From Streptomyces sp. SN-593 (GTDB lineage Bacteria; Actinomycetota; Actinomycetes; Streptomycetales; Streptomycetaceae), in assembly GCF_016756395.1 (NCBI RefSeq), contig NZ_AP018365.1:3943001-4007000 (forward strand): DNA of 64,000 bases, given 5' to 3'. The notes under the pieces are model-generated. The model did not search any database. It had not been told where the DNA came from and saw nothing but the letters and a program-made list of their open reading frames with translations. This document shows positions 20,945 to 29,698 of this stretch, piece by piece. A program made the position numbers and the translations under genes. Within the stretch, counting starts at the first letter, position 1; every line of letters begins with the position of its first letter.

Positions 20945-21280
20945 TCAGAACGGCAGCCCGGGCATCCCGCCCAGCCCCTGCGCGAGCGGGCCGAGCTTGT
21001 CCTGCTGGAGCTTCTGCGCCGACTCGTTCGCGTGGTGCACCGCGGCCACCACCAGGTCGGCGAGGGTCTCGGTGTCGTCGGGGTCGACCGCCTTCGGGTC
21101 GATGACCAGTCCGCGCAGATCGCCCGCCCCCGTCACCGTCGCCCGCACCAGGCCGCCGCCCGCCGTGCCCTCCACCGTCGTCTCGGCCAGCTCCTGCTGG
21201 GCCGCCGCGAGATCCTGCTGCATCTTCTGCGCCTGCTGGAGCAGTGCCTGCATGTTCGGCTGACCACCACCGGGGATCAC
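20945..21280 (-). CDS. YbaB/EbfC-family nucleoid-associated protein
   Basis: The 111-residue product is full length for the family. The N-terminal helix '[20 protein letters not shown]' and the central '[26 protein letters not shown]' strands (quoted in part) are diagnostic. It forms a dimer that binds DNA near recR, with which it is usually linked. Start GTG. The next 277 bases upstream, up to dnaX, hold no gene. Confidence 0.95.
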   Translation of the reverse strand: MIPGGGQPNMQALLQQAQKMQQDLAAAQQELAETTVEGTAGGGLVRATVTGAGDLRGLVIDPKAVDPDDTETLADLVVAAVHHANESAQKLQQDKLGPLAQGLGGMPGLPF

Positions 21281-21557
21281 GGAATCGCTCCTGCCTGTGC
21301 CGTCTGTTGTCGACGCCCTGCGAGTCCTACGGCTCTACGGGCGACCACGGGACTGCCGCGTGTTTTACGTGACAGGGCGAGCCTACGTGCTCGTACGGCC
21401 CAGCGCCCTACGCCGTACGGAGGATCGGCGCGGCGCGCACCCCTCCGCGGGGCGCGGGCACGCCCCGCCCCGTGTCGCACCCCCGGGGCGGGAGCCGTAC
21501 CGCGCTCCGGGGTGGGAGCCGTGCCCACGTCCGCGCCGGGCCCGGGCGGACGTCGGC

Positions 21558-24119
21558 TCAGTCGTTGCTGATCTCCTCGATGACGGTCGCGCCGAGGCCC
21601 TTGATGAACAGGTCGTGGCCGCTGAGCACCGTCTCCACCAGCTCCGGGTCGTCCTCCTCGGGGATGTCGTCCTCAAGGGGCGGGGGCTCGCCGAAGGCGG
21701 GACCGCCGGCGTACGACCGCGCGTCGCCCGCTCCCGGGCCGCCGCCCTGGCCGCCACCGGCGGGGCCGGGCGCGCCGCCCCCCTGGCCCTCCCTGCGGGG
21801 CGCGGGCGGGGCGGGGGACGTCGGGGCCGAGCCGTAGCCGGAGGAGCCTCCCGGCGCGCCGCCCTGGCCGTACGGTGCCTGGCCCGCGGGAGGCTGGCCG
21901 GGTGTCTGGGCCGCCGGGCCGGGGCCTTGCGGCTGCCCCTGCGCCTGGCCCTGCTGCTGACCGGGGCCCTGGCCCGGTGCGCCCGGTGCGGGACCGCCCG
22001 GGCCGCCCCCCTGGCCGGGGCCACCGGGTGCCTGCGTCCGCGGGGAGCCGCCACGGCCTCCCCCGCCCGCGGGACCACCGCGCCCGCCGAGGTCTCCCCC
22101 GCCGCCCGGGTCCACCAGGGTCTCGATCTTCCAGTTCGCCCCGGTCACCGTGCCGATCGCCTGCTTCAGCACGTCCTCGCTGTCGCCGTTGGCGAAGCTG
22201 TTGCGGGCACCGGGGTTGTCGAAGCCGAGTTGGAGCGTCTCGCCGTCGAAGCCGACGACCCGGGCGTTGTTGAGCAGCAGGATCCAGGTGAGGCGGCGGT
22301 GCTTGACGGCGTCCAGGATCTGCGGCCACAGCTCGCGGACGCGCGTGGGGTCGCCGATGGGGGCGCCGGACGCCCCGGACGGGGGCCCGCCGGCCGGCGG
22401 GCCGGAGGGCGCCGGCCGGTACGGCGCGGGCGGGGGCGGAGAGGAGGGGGAGGACGGGGAGGACGGCTGGGACGGGCCGGCCGTGGTCGGCCACGCGCCC
22501 GGGCGGGCGGGGCCTGACGGGCCGGCCGGACCGGTGGGGGCCGCGGGCGCGGCCGGGGCGCCCGGGGAGGCGGCCGTCGGCCACGCGCCCGGGCGGGGGG
22601 CGGCGGGAGCGGGGCCCGTCAGCGCGGAGGGCTGCTGGGGTGTTTCCTGCGCGGGGGCCGGAGCCGGAGCCGAGGCCGGGGTGGGGCTCGGCGCGGGGGC
22701 GGCGGGCGGGGGTCCGGTGGGTGCGGGCGCGGTGGGTCCGGGCGCGGGCGCTCCTGGGCCCGCCGCCGTACGGCCCAGGGCCGCCCTCGCCGCGGCCGGG
22801 CCGGAGGGACCGGCGGGGACGGACGGAGCGCCGCCGTATCCCGCGCCGCCACCGCCACCGCCACTGCCAGCGCCACCGACATCGCCGCTGTCGCCGCCCG
22901 CGCCGTACACCCCGCCGCCGGGCGCCGCCGGGCCGCCGCCCGCGGGGGCACCGCCGCCGAGGCTGACCCCGCGTTCCAGCCGCTCCAGCCGCGCCTGCAA
23001 CGAGCGCTCGTCGTCGTACGCGGCCGGGAGCAGCACCCGGGCGCAGATCAGCTCCAACTGGAGCCGGGGCGAGGTCGCGCCGCGCATCTCCGTCAGCCCG
23101 GTGTTGACCAGGTCGGCCGCGCGGCTCAGCTCGGCGGCGCCGAAGACCGACGCCTGCGCCTGCATCCGCTCGACCACGTCCCGGGGCGCGTCGATCAGCC
23201 CCTTCTCCACCGCGTCCGGCACCGCGGCGATGATCACCAGGTCGCGCAGCCGCTCCAGCAGGTCCGTGACGAACCGGCGCGGGTCGTGCCCGCCCTCGAT
23301 CACCCGGTCCACGATCCCGTAGACCGCCGCGCCGTCGCCGGCCGCGAAGGCGTCCACCACCTCGTCGAGCAGCGCGGCGTCGGTGTAGCCGAGCAGCGCC
23401 GTGGCCATCGCGTACGTGACGCCGTCGGCGGCCGCGCCGGCCAGCAACTGGTCCATCACCGACATCGAGTCGCGCACCGAGCCGGCCCCGGCGCGCACCA
23501 CCAGCGGGTAGACCCCGTCCTCGACCCGGATCTCCTCGCGCCCGCACACCTCGGCGAGGTAGTCCCGCAGGGTCCCGGGCGGCACCAGCCGGAAGGGGTA
23601 GTGGTGCGTCCGCGACCGGATCGTGCCGATGACCTTCTCGGGCTCGGTGGTCGCGAAGATGAACTTCAGGTGCTCCGGCGGCTCCTCGACCACCTTGAGC
23701 AGCGCGTTGAACCCCGCCGACGTGACCATGTGGGCCTCGTCGATGATGTAGATCTTGTAGCGGCTCCCGGCCGGCCCGAAGAACGCCTTCTCGCGCAGGT
23801 CGCGGGCGTCGTCCACACCGCCGTGCGAGGCCGCGTCGATCTCGATCACGTCGATCGACCCGGGGCCGTTCCGCGCCAGGTCCCGGCAGGACCGGCACTC
23901 ACCGCACGGCGTCGGCGTCGGCCCCTGCTCGCAGTTCAGGCAGCGGGCCAGGATCCGCGCGCTCGTCGTCTTGCCGCAGCCGCGCGGACCGCTGAACAGG
24001 TACGCGTGGTTGACCCTGTTGTTGCGCAGCGCCTGCTGCAACGGGTCGGTGACATGCTCCTGCCCGATGACCTCGGCGAAGGTCTCCGGCCGGTAGCGGC
24101 GATACAGAGCGAGGGACAC
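21558..24119 (-). CDS. dnaX: DNA polymerase III subunits gamma and tau
   Basis: The 853-residue product begins 'SLALYRRYRPETFAEVIGQ'. Walker A 'GPRGCGKT' is at residues 44-51, zinc-binding cysteines at 60, 63/72, 75 and 78, and Walker B 'IYIIDEAHM' near residue 120. It is the ATPase core of the clamp loader that places the sliding clamp and ties polymerase cores together. The middle third is a long Pro/Gly/Ala-rich linker, then a conserved tau-type domain 'VRELWPQILDAVKHRRLTWILL' and a final acidic segment. The GTG at 24119 is chosen because the conserved N-terminus starts there; the upstream open frame is noise. Confidence 0.96.
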   Translation of the reverse strand: MSLALYRRYRPETFAEVIGQEHVTDPLQQALRNNRVNHAYLFSGPRGCGKTTSARILARCLNCEQGPTPTPCGECRSCRDLARNGPGSIDVIEIDAASHGGVDDARDLREKAFFGPAGSRYKIYIIDEAHMVTSAGFNALLKVVEEPPEHLKFIFATTEPEKVIGTIRSRTHHYPFRLVPPGTLRDYLAEVCGREEIRVEDGVYPLVVRAGAGSVRDSMSVMDQLLAGAAADGVTYAMATALLGYTDAALLDEVVDAFAAGDGAAVYGIVDRVIEGGHDPRRFVTDLLERLRDLVIIAAVPDAVEKGLIDAPRDVVERMQAQASVFGAAELSRAADLVNTGLTEMRGATSPRLQLELICARVLLPAAYDDERSLQARLERLERGVSLGGGAPAGGGPAAPGGGVYGAGGDSGDVGGAGSGGGGGGAGYGGAPSVPAGPSGPAAARAALGRTAAGPGAPAPGPTAPAPTGPPPAAPAPSPTPASAPAPAPAQETPQQPSALTGPAPAAPRPGAWPTAASPGAPAAPAAPTGPAGPSGPARPGAWPTTAGPSQPSSPSSPSSPPPPAPYRPAPSGPPAGGPPSGASGAPIGDPTRVRELWPQILDAVKHRRLTWILLLNNARVVGFDGETLQLGFDNPGARNSFANGDSEDVLKQAIGTVTGANWKIETLVDPGGGGDLGGRGGPAGGGGRGGSPRTQAPGGPGQGGGPGGPAPGAPGQGPGQQQGQAQGQPQGPGPAAQTPGQPPAGQAPYGQGGAPGGSSGYGSAPTSPAPPAPRREGQGGGAPGPAGGGQGGGPGAGDARSYAGGPAFGEPPPLEDDIPEEDDPELVETVLSGHDLFIKGLGATVIEEISND

Positions 24120-24459
24120 GCTCCCGAGGGTATCCGGGCCCACCGACACCGCGCCCCACCCCGCGTCCCGCCACCCACACGAAGCGGCTGCGCCGCGGCT
24201 TCCCCACCCCCCGCGGCCCCGTACGAGCGGACCGCGTCGGCGCCGCCTCCGCGCGGGTACGAGGTATGCGGGTACGACATATACGGAGCGGCCGCGCGGA
24301 ACCGTACGGGCGTGTTCCCGCGGCCTTCCCGGGTCGGTCGTTCCGCGTGCGGCGCCCTGGCAGCCAGGCGTCCCGTCCATCCGGCACCCGGTTCGGGAAC
24401 CCCGCGCCCGCCGGCCGGCACCCGCCACCAGCATCCGCCGCCGACACCCGGCACCCACC

Positions 24460-24487
24460 GGCACCCGGCACCCGGCACCCGGCACCC
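24460..24487. repeat. Four tandem copies of GGCACCC
   Basis: A 7-base unit is repeated four times between dnaX and the SRP RNA. The 400 bases 24120-24520 otherwise contain no gene that can be supported. Confidence 0.8.
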
Positions 24488-24520
24488 GGCGGCCCTCATC
24501 GACCCCCGGACATGCGAAGA

Positions 24521-24604
24521 CCCCTCACGCACCCGCCAGAGCTCACCTACCCTTGCTGCCTTCCGGCCCTGGGGGAGTTCAGCGAGATAGCGCCACGCGA
24601 GGGG
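24521..24604 (-). ncRNA. ffs: Small signal recognition particle RNA (4.5S-like)
   Basis: On the minus strand the conserved domain IV reads AGGGCCGGAAGGCAGCAAGG, with the universal GGAA tetraloop and asymmetric loop that bind Ffh. The ends CCCCUCGCG and CGUGAGGGG pair to close an 84-base hairpin. The RNA forms the SRP with Ffh and targets membrane proteins. Position between dnaX and tRNA-Ser is usual for streptomycetes. Confidence 0.93.
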
Positions 24605-24681
24605 CTGTGCCCACCCTACCCCACCCGCCCCCCGCCGAACGAGTTCGCAACCACCCCCGTCCACCCTGTAATGTCTCCCCC

Positions 24682-24769
24682 GGAGGATTCGCCTAGTGGC
24701 CTAGGGCGCACGCTTGGAAAGCGTGTTGGGGGCAACCCCTCACGAGTTCGAATCTCGTATCCTCCGCCA
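24682..24769 (+). tRNA. tRNA-Ser (anticodon GGA)
   Basis: GGAGGAU (24682-24688) pairs with AUCCUCC (24759-24765). The anticodon arm CGCUU-GGA-AAGCG gives anticodon GGA, reading UCC/UCU. The long variable arm (UUGGGGGCAACCCCUC region) and T arm with GUUCGAAUC are class II, as for serine. CCA is encoded (24767-24769). It is the intact copy; its 3' half from 24714 is the attachment core for the integrated segments downstream. Confidence 0.96.
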
Positions 24770-24786
24770 GTGCCTCACCGGGCACG

Positions 24787-24828
24787 ACGTCGAAGGGCCC
24801 CACCGCTCGCGGTGGGGTCCTTCGACGT
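24787..24828 (+). terminator. Hairpin after tRNA-Ser, copied at later att sites
   Basis: A 19-pair stem with loop CTCG (one G-T pair) follows the tRNA by 20 bases. The same hairpin, slightly changed, follows the att copies at 51593 (51666-51707) and 54622 (54700-54731). The copied unit is therefore the tRNA 3' half plus its terminator. Confidence 0.75.
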
Positions 24829-24833
24829 CGAGG

Positions 24834-24856
24834 GTTGCAGTTTGGGTTGCAGTTGG
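24834..24856. repeat. Candidate integrase arm-type sites (GTTGCAGTT repeats), left end
   Basis: GTTGCAGTTTGGGTTGCAGTT contains two direct GTTGCAGTT words just inside the tRNA-side end. Similar pairs occur just beyond the 45013 att copy (45127-45152) and before the 51593 copy (51478-51496). Spaced direct repeats flanking a tRNA core are typical of tyrosine-integrase arm sites. Confidence 0.45.
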
Positions 24857-24907
24857 CCTTCGGGGAAGCCGCTGCTTCCAGGCGTGAACAGCAGCTACGG
24901 TCCAGCC

Positions 24908-25900
24908 ATGGAAATCCGCTCAGAGGTACAGCTGGCTCCCGTTGCCGACGAGGTGTCGGCGATCACCGCCGTGGTCCGGCCGATTCTGGAGGGCATCCTC
25001 TACTCCCTGAAGCAGGACGTCGTAGCAGAAGCCGGTGGCTACGACGAGCTCAAGTTGCACATGCTTGCTCGTCTGCAGCGCCCTGGTGACGGCGACTGCG
25101 GGATCTGCTTCGAGTACGCGGTTCACGACGCCCTCAACCGCCAAGAAGCGGGGGTGGTCGAGCGAGTATCTGACGCCTTGGGCCTGTGCAAGGTGCCGGG
25201 GCAGACAATCGACTCGATCCTCTTCGGAGCCGAGAAGACGGGCTCTCTGCAGTTGATCGACACCGTCGAAGAGCGATTGACCTGGGACTCCTCGCTTCTC
25301 TCGGGAACGAAGGGCCGACCCGTGAAGCTCAAGCGGCACATCAATGCGGTAGCCGCCGCCCTCCGTAAGAAGTCGGCCCGCGACTTGCTGCCCCAGAGCA
25401 TCGCAGGGTTGTGGAAGGCTGACCTGTTCCTGGGGTCAAGCGACTCTGACAAGTGGGTCGGGACGACGGTGAAGATCAACCCGAGCGCACTAGAAGGGGC
25501 TCGCGGGCTGCGCATCGGGGTCGTGCCGTCCCGGCAGGGCACTTCCGATGCAATCAAGATAGACGCAGGAAAGAACCTCGTCGTCTGCCCCATACCTTAC
25601 GACGGCAGCTTCATGGAGGTCTTCTACCAAGGGTGGGAAGTCGTGCGGCAGTTCATCGCAGCCGACGCACGGCTGCCGCAGGAGGTTAACCTCCCTCGGC
25701 CAGCACAGCGCGAGGTGGCACGGTACTTGGCGGATCGTCGGGCGTACCCCGTCCTCGCAGTAGTCCAGGCGCTTCAACCGCTCTCGCAGCCACATCTGCT
25801 GGAAACCAGTGAGTCGGCCGCCAGGCTCGTTCGGGCCGGCGGTGTCTCTGACGTGATCGAGACGTCGTCATTCATTGCCCCAGTTCCGAAGTCAGACTGA
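24908..25900 (+). CDS. Uncharacterised protein next to attL, possible PD-(D/E)XK-type nuclease
   Basis: The 330-residue product is not a family I recognise. It is mixed alpha/beta and soluble. A pattern E69 ('ICFEYAVHD'), D172 ('WKADLFLG') and K189 ('GTTVKIN') resembles the PD-(D/E)XK active site of restriction-type nucleases, where D and E/T-x-K lie on adjacent strands. A helical N-terminal half precedes it. It is the only forward gene on the left flank and faces the integrase gene convergently, the place where elements carry passenger genes. GC content is lower than the core genes. ATG at 24908 is used; no clear ribosome site is seen and GTG at 24884 is an alternative. A defence role is inference only. 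Confidence 0.6.
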   Translation: MEIRSEVQLAPVADEVSAITAVVRPILEGILYSLKQDVVAEAGGYDELKLHMLARLQRPGDGDCGICFEYAVHDALNRQEAGVVERVSDALGLCKVPGQTIDSILFGAEKTGSLQLIDTVEERLTWDSSLLSGTKGRPVKLKRHINAVAAALRKKSARDLLPQSIAGLWKADLFLGSSDSDKWVGTTVKINPSALEGARGLRIGVVPSRQGTSDAIKIDAGKNLVVCPIPYDGSFMEVFYQGWEVVRQFIAADARLPQEVNLPRPAQREVARYLADRRAYPVLAVVQALQPLSQPHLLETSESAARLVRAGGVSDVIETSSFIAPVPKSD

Positions 25901-25967
25901 GCCGCGGGGTGCGCGAACCTATCTCACCCATAGGCACACGCACCCCGTAACATCCGCCGGAGCAAGG

Positions 25968-27188
25968 TCAGCGGACTTCTGACCACAGCAGTCCGCCGAC
26001 CTTGGCGGCGGTGTCCTTGAGGACGCGGTTGGTCAGGTGCTGGTAGCGGCGGCGCATGCGGGCGGACTGGCCGGGTTCCCAGCCCATGATCGCGTCGACG
26101 ACGGTGTCGGGGACGCCGAGGATGAGCAGGATGGTGCCGGCGGTGTGGCGCGCGTCGTGCAGTCGGCCGTCGCGGAGACCGGCCGCCTCCAGCAGCTCTT
26201 TCCACTTGTGGTGGTCGGTGTTGGGGTTGAGCGGCTCCCCCGTCGGTGAGGTGAAGACGTATCCCTTCTCGACCCACAGGTCGCGGGCAATGCTGCGCTC
26301 CCTGTCCTGTTTGTCGCGGTGCTGGAGGAGGAGCTTCATCAGCTCGTCGGGGACGCCGACGGGCCGACGTCCGGCGCGGGACTTGGTCTCCTTCGTCTCG
26401 CGCCGGACGTTGATCTTCTGCGGGCAATAGCCGGGCTTGCGACCGCACGTGTCGCCGCAGCCGTGCTGGTAACGGGGCCGCAGCCGACCGCGGTGGACGA
26501 CGAGCACCCCGTGGTCGAAGTCGACGTCCGTCCACTTGAGGCCGAGCACCTCGCCCTGCCGAAGCCCGAGCGCGAGGGCGATGACCCACCGCGCGGCGTT
26601 CCGCTGTCGGCCAGCCACCTCCAAGAGGCGCTGCACCTCCTCCACGGTGTAGGGCACCACCTCTTCCTCGACCAAACGAGGTGCCTTGGCGATGGTGGCC
26701 GGGTTCTCGGTCAGGTGGCGGCGGCGCCTGGCCTCGTTGAGGGCGGCGCGCACGGTCCGGTGAACCTGGTGGGCGGTCCCTGCCGAACTACCGTTGGCCT
26801 GCATCTTCTTGTAGAAGCGCTCCAGGTGCTCAGGCTCCAGCTTCGCCAGGCGGTGTGCGCCCAGGCCGGGTATGAGGTGGTGATAGACGGCGACGCGGTA
26901 GCCGTCGATGGTGTTCTCGGAGACGTGAAGGGCCGCGATGTTCTCGACCCAGTGGGTCAGCCAGGACTCGACCGTCCAGGTCTGGCCGGCCTTGCGGACA
27001 CGGCCCGCGTCGCGCTCCTTCTCCAGCGCGCGGACGGCCTTGGTGGTGTCGGCGCGGGTCTTGCGCTTGATGTGGCGGCGGTCGGGCTTGCCATTGTCCT
27101 TGACGCCGACGGTGACGTAGCCGTGCCAGTTGCCGTCCTTGCCGAGGTAGATGGATGAGGCGCCGTTGGGCTGTCGGGACTTGGTCAT
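25968..27188 (-). CDS. Tyrosine recombinase/site-specific integrase of the element
   Basis: The 406-residue product catalyses integration at the tRNA-Ser site. There is an N-terminal arm-binding domain (residues 1-~75) and a SAM-like core-binding domain (~75-165, 'WTVESWLTHWVENIAALHVS'). The catalytic domain has R210 in 'LGLRQGE', H344-x-x-R347 in 'LHDARHT', W370 and nucleophile Y382 in 'RRRYQHL'. A Cys-rich insertion 'HGCGDTCGRKPGYC' is typical of actinomycete integrases. GAGGGGGC precedes the ATG. It starts 10 bases after the excisionase stop, so xis and int form one transcript. Confidence 0.95.
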   Translation of the reverse strand: MTKSRQPNGASSIYLGKDGNWHGYVTVGVKDNGKPDRRHIKRKTRADTTKAVRALEKERDAGRVRKAGQTWTVESWLTHWVENIAALHVSENTIDGYRVAVYHHLIPGLGAHRLAKLEPEHLERFYKKMQANGSSAGTAHQVHRTVRAALNEARRRRHLTENPATIAKAPRLVEEEVVPYTVEEVQRLLEVAGRQRNAARWVIALALGLRQGEVLGLKWTDVDFDHGVLVVHRGRLRPRYQHGCGDTCGRKPGYCPQKINVRRETKETKSRAGRRPVGVPDELMKLLLQHRDKQDRERSIARDLWVEKGYVFTSPTGEPLNPNTDHHKWKELLEAAGLRDGRLHDARHTAGTILLILGVPDTVVDAIMGWEPGQSARMRRRYQHLTNRVLKDTAAKVGGLLWSEVR

Positions 27189-27198
27189 GACAGCCCCC

Positions 27199-27504
27199 TC
27201 AAGCCGCGAGGGCGACGGTCGAACGGGCAGGCTGCGTGCGGGCGGCGACGTACTCGTTCAGCGCCTCGGCCGGGATACGGCACAGGCGGCCTATGGTCAC
27301 GGACGGGATCTCACCGGAGGCGAGGAGCGCGTACATCGTGGTCCGGCCGACGCCGAGCCGACGAGCGGCCTCCTCGACGGTGAGCGCGACCAGTGTGGGG
27401 TCGGACGCGTCGGGAGCGCTGGCCCGGATGAGGTCCAGGAGGGCCTGCGGGCTGACGCCGAGGGCGTCCGCGAGCAGGGAGATAGGCAGAGGTGTTGCAG
27501 ACAT
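27199..27504 (-). CDS. xis: Excisionase/helix-turn-helix DNA-binding protein
   Basis: The 101-residue product has a winged HTH_17 (MerR-like) domain: 'LTVEEAARRLGVGRTTMYALLASGEIPSVTIGRLCRIP' (quoted in parts: 'EEAARRLGVGRTTMYALL', 'IPSVTIGRLCRIP'). These small proteins bend attachment DNA and direct the integrase to excision. The N-terminus adds about 40 residues with a second short 'ADALGVSPQALLDLIR' helix pair. It lies immediately upstream of the integrase on the same strand, with a 10-base gap. GAGGTACC precedes the ATG. Confidence 0.85.
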   Translation of the reverse strand: MSATPLPISLLADALGVSPQALLDLIRASAPDASDPTLVALTVEEAARRLGVGRTTMYALLASGEIPSVTIGRLCRIPAEALNEYVAARTQPARSTVALAA

Positions 27505-27629
27505 GGGGGTACCTCTCGGCGGCGCGAGGGCAACGCGCCGTCGTGGTTGCTGTGCGGGATGGGCGGTGTGGAAAAAGGTCCGCCGGTCGGCCCTCGGCGT
27601 TCGTAGCGCCGGGGGCCAAGCGGGAGCGG

Positions 27630-28148
27630 CTACTCGGAGGCGGAGGGACCCGCGTCCTTGCGGAGGGGGTCGCCGGGCGAGTTGGGGGCCGGGTAGAACG
27701 TCAGCGCGTCCCCGGAGGGCGTGACATCGACGCCGAGACGTTCGGCGATCTCGTCGTACTCGCGCTCGGCTTCTTCGAGGCGCCCCTTCGCGGCGTCCGC
27801 GAGGTCCTGGGCGGCTCTCCACTCCTTCTCGAGGTCCTGGAGGCGGAAGCCTGCCTCCTGCAGCTCGTAGTGGGGATCGTCCGGGTTGGCCACGGCCTGG
27901 GTCATGAAGTACTCGGCTGGCAGGTTCAGCGCCTTCGCCAGGCCGATGACCTCGTCGAACTGGATGGCCCGGGTGCCGTTCTCGATCTTGGCGACCTGGG
28001 TCTGGTGGAACTTGAAGCCGAGGCGCCTCATGCGCTCGGCGACATCGTCCTGGGACAGCCGGGCGGCCTTCCGCATGACCTTCAGGTTGTGCGCCACCAG
28101 GGCCTCCCCCTCGCTGGGGATGAGGTGGCGCTCCTTGGGCTGTTTCAT
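27630..28148 (-). CDS. XRE-family regulator with C-terminal coiled coil
   Basis: The 172-residue product has an HTH_3 domain at residues about 20-75: 'LKVMRKAARLSQDDVAERMR', 'QTQVAKIENGTRAIQFDEVIGLAKALN' (quoted in part). A charged helical stretch follows at 100-150 ('LEKEWRAAQDLADAAKGRLEEAEREYDEIAERLG' region), likely a coiled coil for dimerisation. It is the kind of repressor that keeps an integrated element quiet. It is the first gene of the leftward xis-int group and is divergent from the DUF3631 operon. GAGGAGG precedes the ATG at 28148. The inverted repeat at 28298-28321 may be its operator. Confidence 0.85.
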   Translation of the reverse strand: MKQPKERHLIPSEGEALVAHNLKVMRKAARLSQDDVAERMRRLGFKFHQTQVAKIENGTRAIQFDEVIGLAKALNLPAEYFMTQAVANPDDPHYELQEAGFRLQDLEKEWRAAQDLADAAKGRLEEAEREYDEIAERLGVDVTPSGDALTFYPAPNSPGDPLRKDAGPSASE

Positions 28149-28297
28149 GCTCGCCTCCTCTCGGTCGAACCGACGCCACACTGGATGATCGTCAAACTGT
28201 ACCAGCATGGAATTGCCAACCGCAAGTCGCATACACCGATAAGCGACCCAGATCACACACACATCCCACCTGCTTATATGCGCTGTCGGAAACGTAG

Positions 28298-28321
28298 AGT
28301 CAACCGCTCATCGGTTTGACT
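28298..28321. promoter_or_regulatory. Inverted repeat in the divergent promoter region of the element
   Basis: AGTCAACCG and CGGTTTGACT face each other across CTCAT in the 386-base gap 28149-28534, the main divergent promoter of the element. The gap also holds a CCCCCGG/CCGGGGG hairpin at 28418-28443 followed on the minus strand by TTTT. The remaining sequence is AT-richer than its neighbours and holds no supported gene. Confidence 0.4.
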
Positions 28322-28534
28322 GGCGGACGTCGGTCGTGATAGAAATGTTCTCACAGCCTGAAAATCCCAACCTGAAGGAGGTTGAACGCGGCGGTCCCGC
28401 CGCCGGAGAACGACAAAACCCCCGGCGCTACGAACACCGGGGGCCGATCGGAAGCCTCGACACCGCCCATCCCTGGACAGCAGAACCAACGACGGACCGG
28501 GTTGCCCCCCGGAGCCGTCGGGTGAGGAATCTCC

Positions 28535-29698
28535 ATGCACGACGATACCCGCCCCAAGCCCGTCCGCCCAGACGAACCGGAGCACGCGGCCACCACCGGC
28601 CACGGCGCGGTCCTCCTGGACCAGCTCAAGGCGGCGATGGCCGACTTCGTGATCCTGCCCAGCGAGGAGTCGCTGGACGCCGTCGTGCTGTGGGCCGCCG
28701 CGACCCACCTGCAGCCCTCCTGGCAGCACGCCCCGCGCCTGGCCGTGGTCGGCCCCGCGAAGCGCTGCGGCAAGTCCCGCCTCCTGGACATCCTGACCGA
28801 GACCGTCCACAACCCCGTCATCACGGTCAACTCCACCGCAGCCGCCATCTTCCGCTCCATCACCGAGGAGCCCCCGACCCTGCTCGTGGACGAAGCCGAC
28901 ACCATCTTCGGCAGCCCGAAAGTGGCCGAGAAGAACGAGGAGATGCGCGGCCTGCTCAACGCCGGGCACCAGCGCGACCGCTACGTCCTGCGCGTGGTCG
29001 GCAACGACCACACCCCGCACCGCTTCCACACCTTCGCCATGGCCGCGCTCGCAGGAATCGGCGACCTCCCCGACACGATCATGGACCGCTCCATCGTGGT
29101 CCGCATGCGCCGCCGCGCCGCAGGCGAGCGCGTCAGCCCCTACCGCACCAAACGCGACAGCCCCACCCTGCACGAACTCCGCGCCCGCCTCGCCCAGTGG
29201 GCAGCCTCCCTGACCGAGCATGCCCTCCGCCTGGAGCCGCCCATGCCGGTCGAGGACCGCGCCGCCGACACCTGGGAACCCCTGGTGATCGTCGCCGACC
29301 TCGCAGGCGGCCTCTGGCCCGACCGCGCCCGGCACGCCTGCGCCCACATGGTCGCGGCCGAAGCCGCAGCGGAGCAGGACAACCCCAGCAACGCCCGTAT
29401 CCTCGCCGACATACGGCGGATCTTCCACGCCAAGGGCGAGCAGGAGCACCTGAGCACCGACGAGATCCTGTTCGCGCTGAACGGCGACCCCGAGGCTCCC
29501 TGGGCCGAGTACGGACGCGGCGGTCTGACACCGCGCGGCCTCGGCGCGATGCTGCGCGAGTACGGCATCAGCTCGGGCAACGTGCGCGTGGGCGAGATCC
29601 AGCGCAAGGGCTACACGCGCGGCAAGTTCACCGACGCCTGGAAGCGCTACTGCCCCGGCGTCCACCCCCTCGGCGCCCCGCAGGCCGACGCGGGCTGA
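28535..29698 (+). CDS. DUF3631 P-loop ATPase (element replication or partition type)
   Basis: The 387-residue product has Walker A 'GPAKRCGKS' at residues 73-81 and Walker B 'TLLVDEAD' at 115-122, with an arginine-rich 'MDRSIVVRMRRR' as sensor/finger. The C-terminal half from about 210 is the DUF3631 domain, found in primase- or helicase-like proteins of phages and actinomycete elements. It probably acts on DNA during element replication after excision. It starts the rightward transfer/maintenance block. GAGGAAT precedes the ATG at 28535. No partner polymerase is present nearby. Confidence 0.85.
   Translation: MHDDTRPKPVRPDEPEHAATTGHGAVLLDQLKAAMADFVILPSEESLDAVVLWAAATHLQPSWQHAPRLAVVGPAKRCGKSRLLDILTETVHNPVITVNSTAAAIFRSITEEPPTLLVDEADTIFGSPKVAEKNEEMRGLLNAGHQRDRYVLRVVGNDHTPHRFHTFAMAALAGIGDLPDTIMDRSIVVRMRRRAAGERVSPYRTKRDSPTLHELRARLAQWAASLTEHALRLEPPMPVEDRAADTWEPLVIVADLAGGLWPDRARHACAHMVAAEAAAEQDNPSNARILADIRRIFHAKGEQEHLSTDEILFALNGDPEAPWAEYGRGGLTPRGLGAMLREYGISSGNVRVGEIQRKGYTRGKFTDAWKRYCPGVHPLGAPQADAG

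Noticed and set aside
26319..27158. Plus-strand frame of 279 residues opposite the integrase gene
   Set aside because: The integrase on the minus strand has all catalytic residues. The plus frame has no motif or ribosome site.
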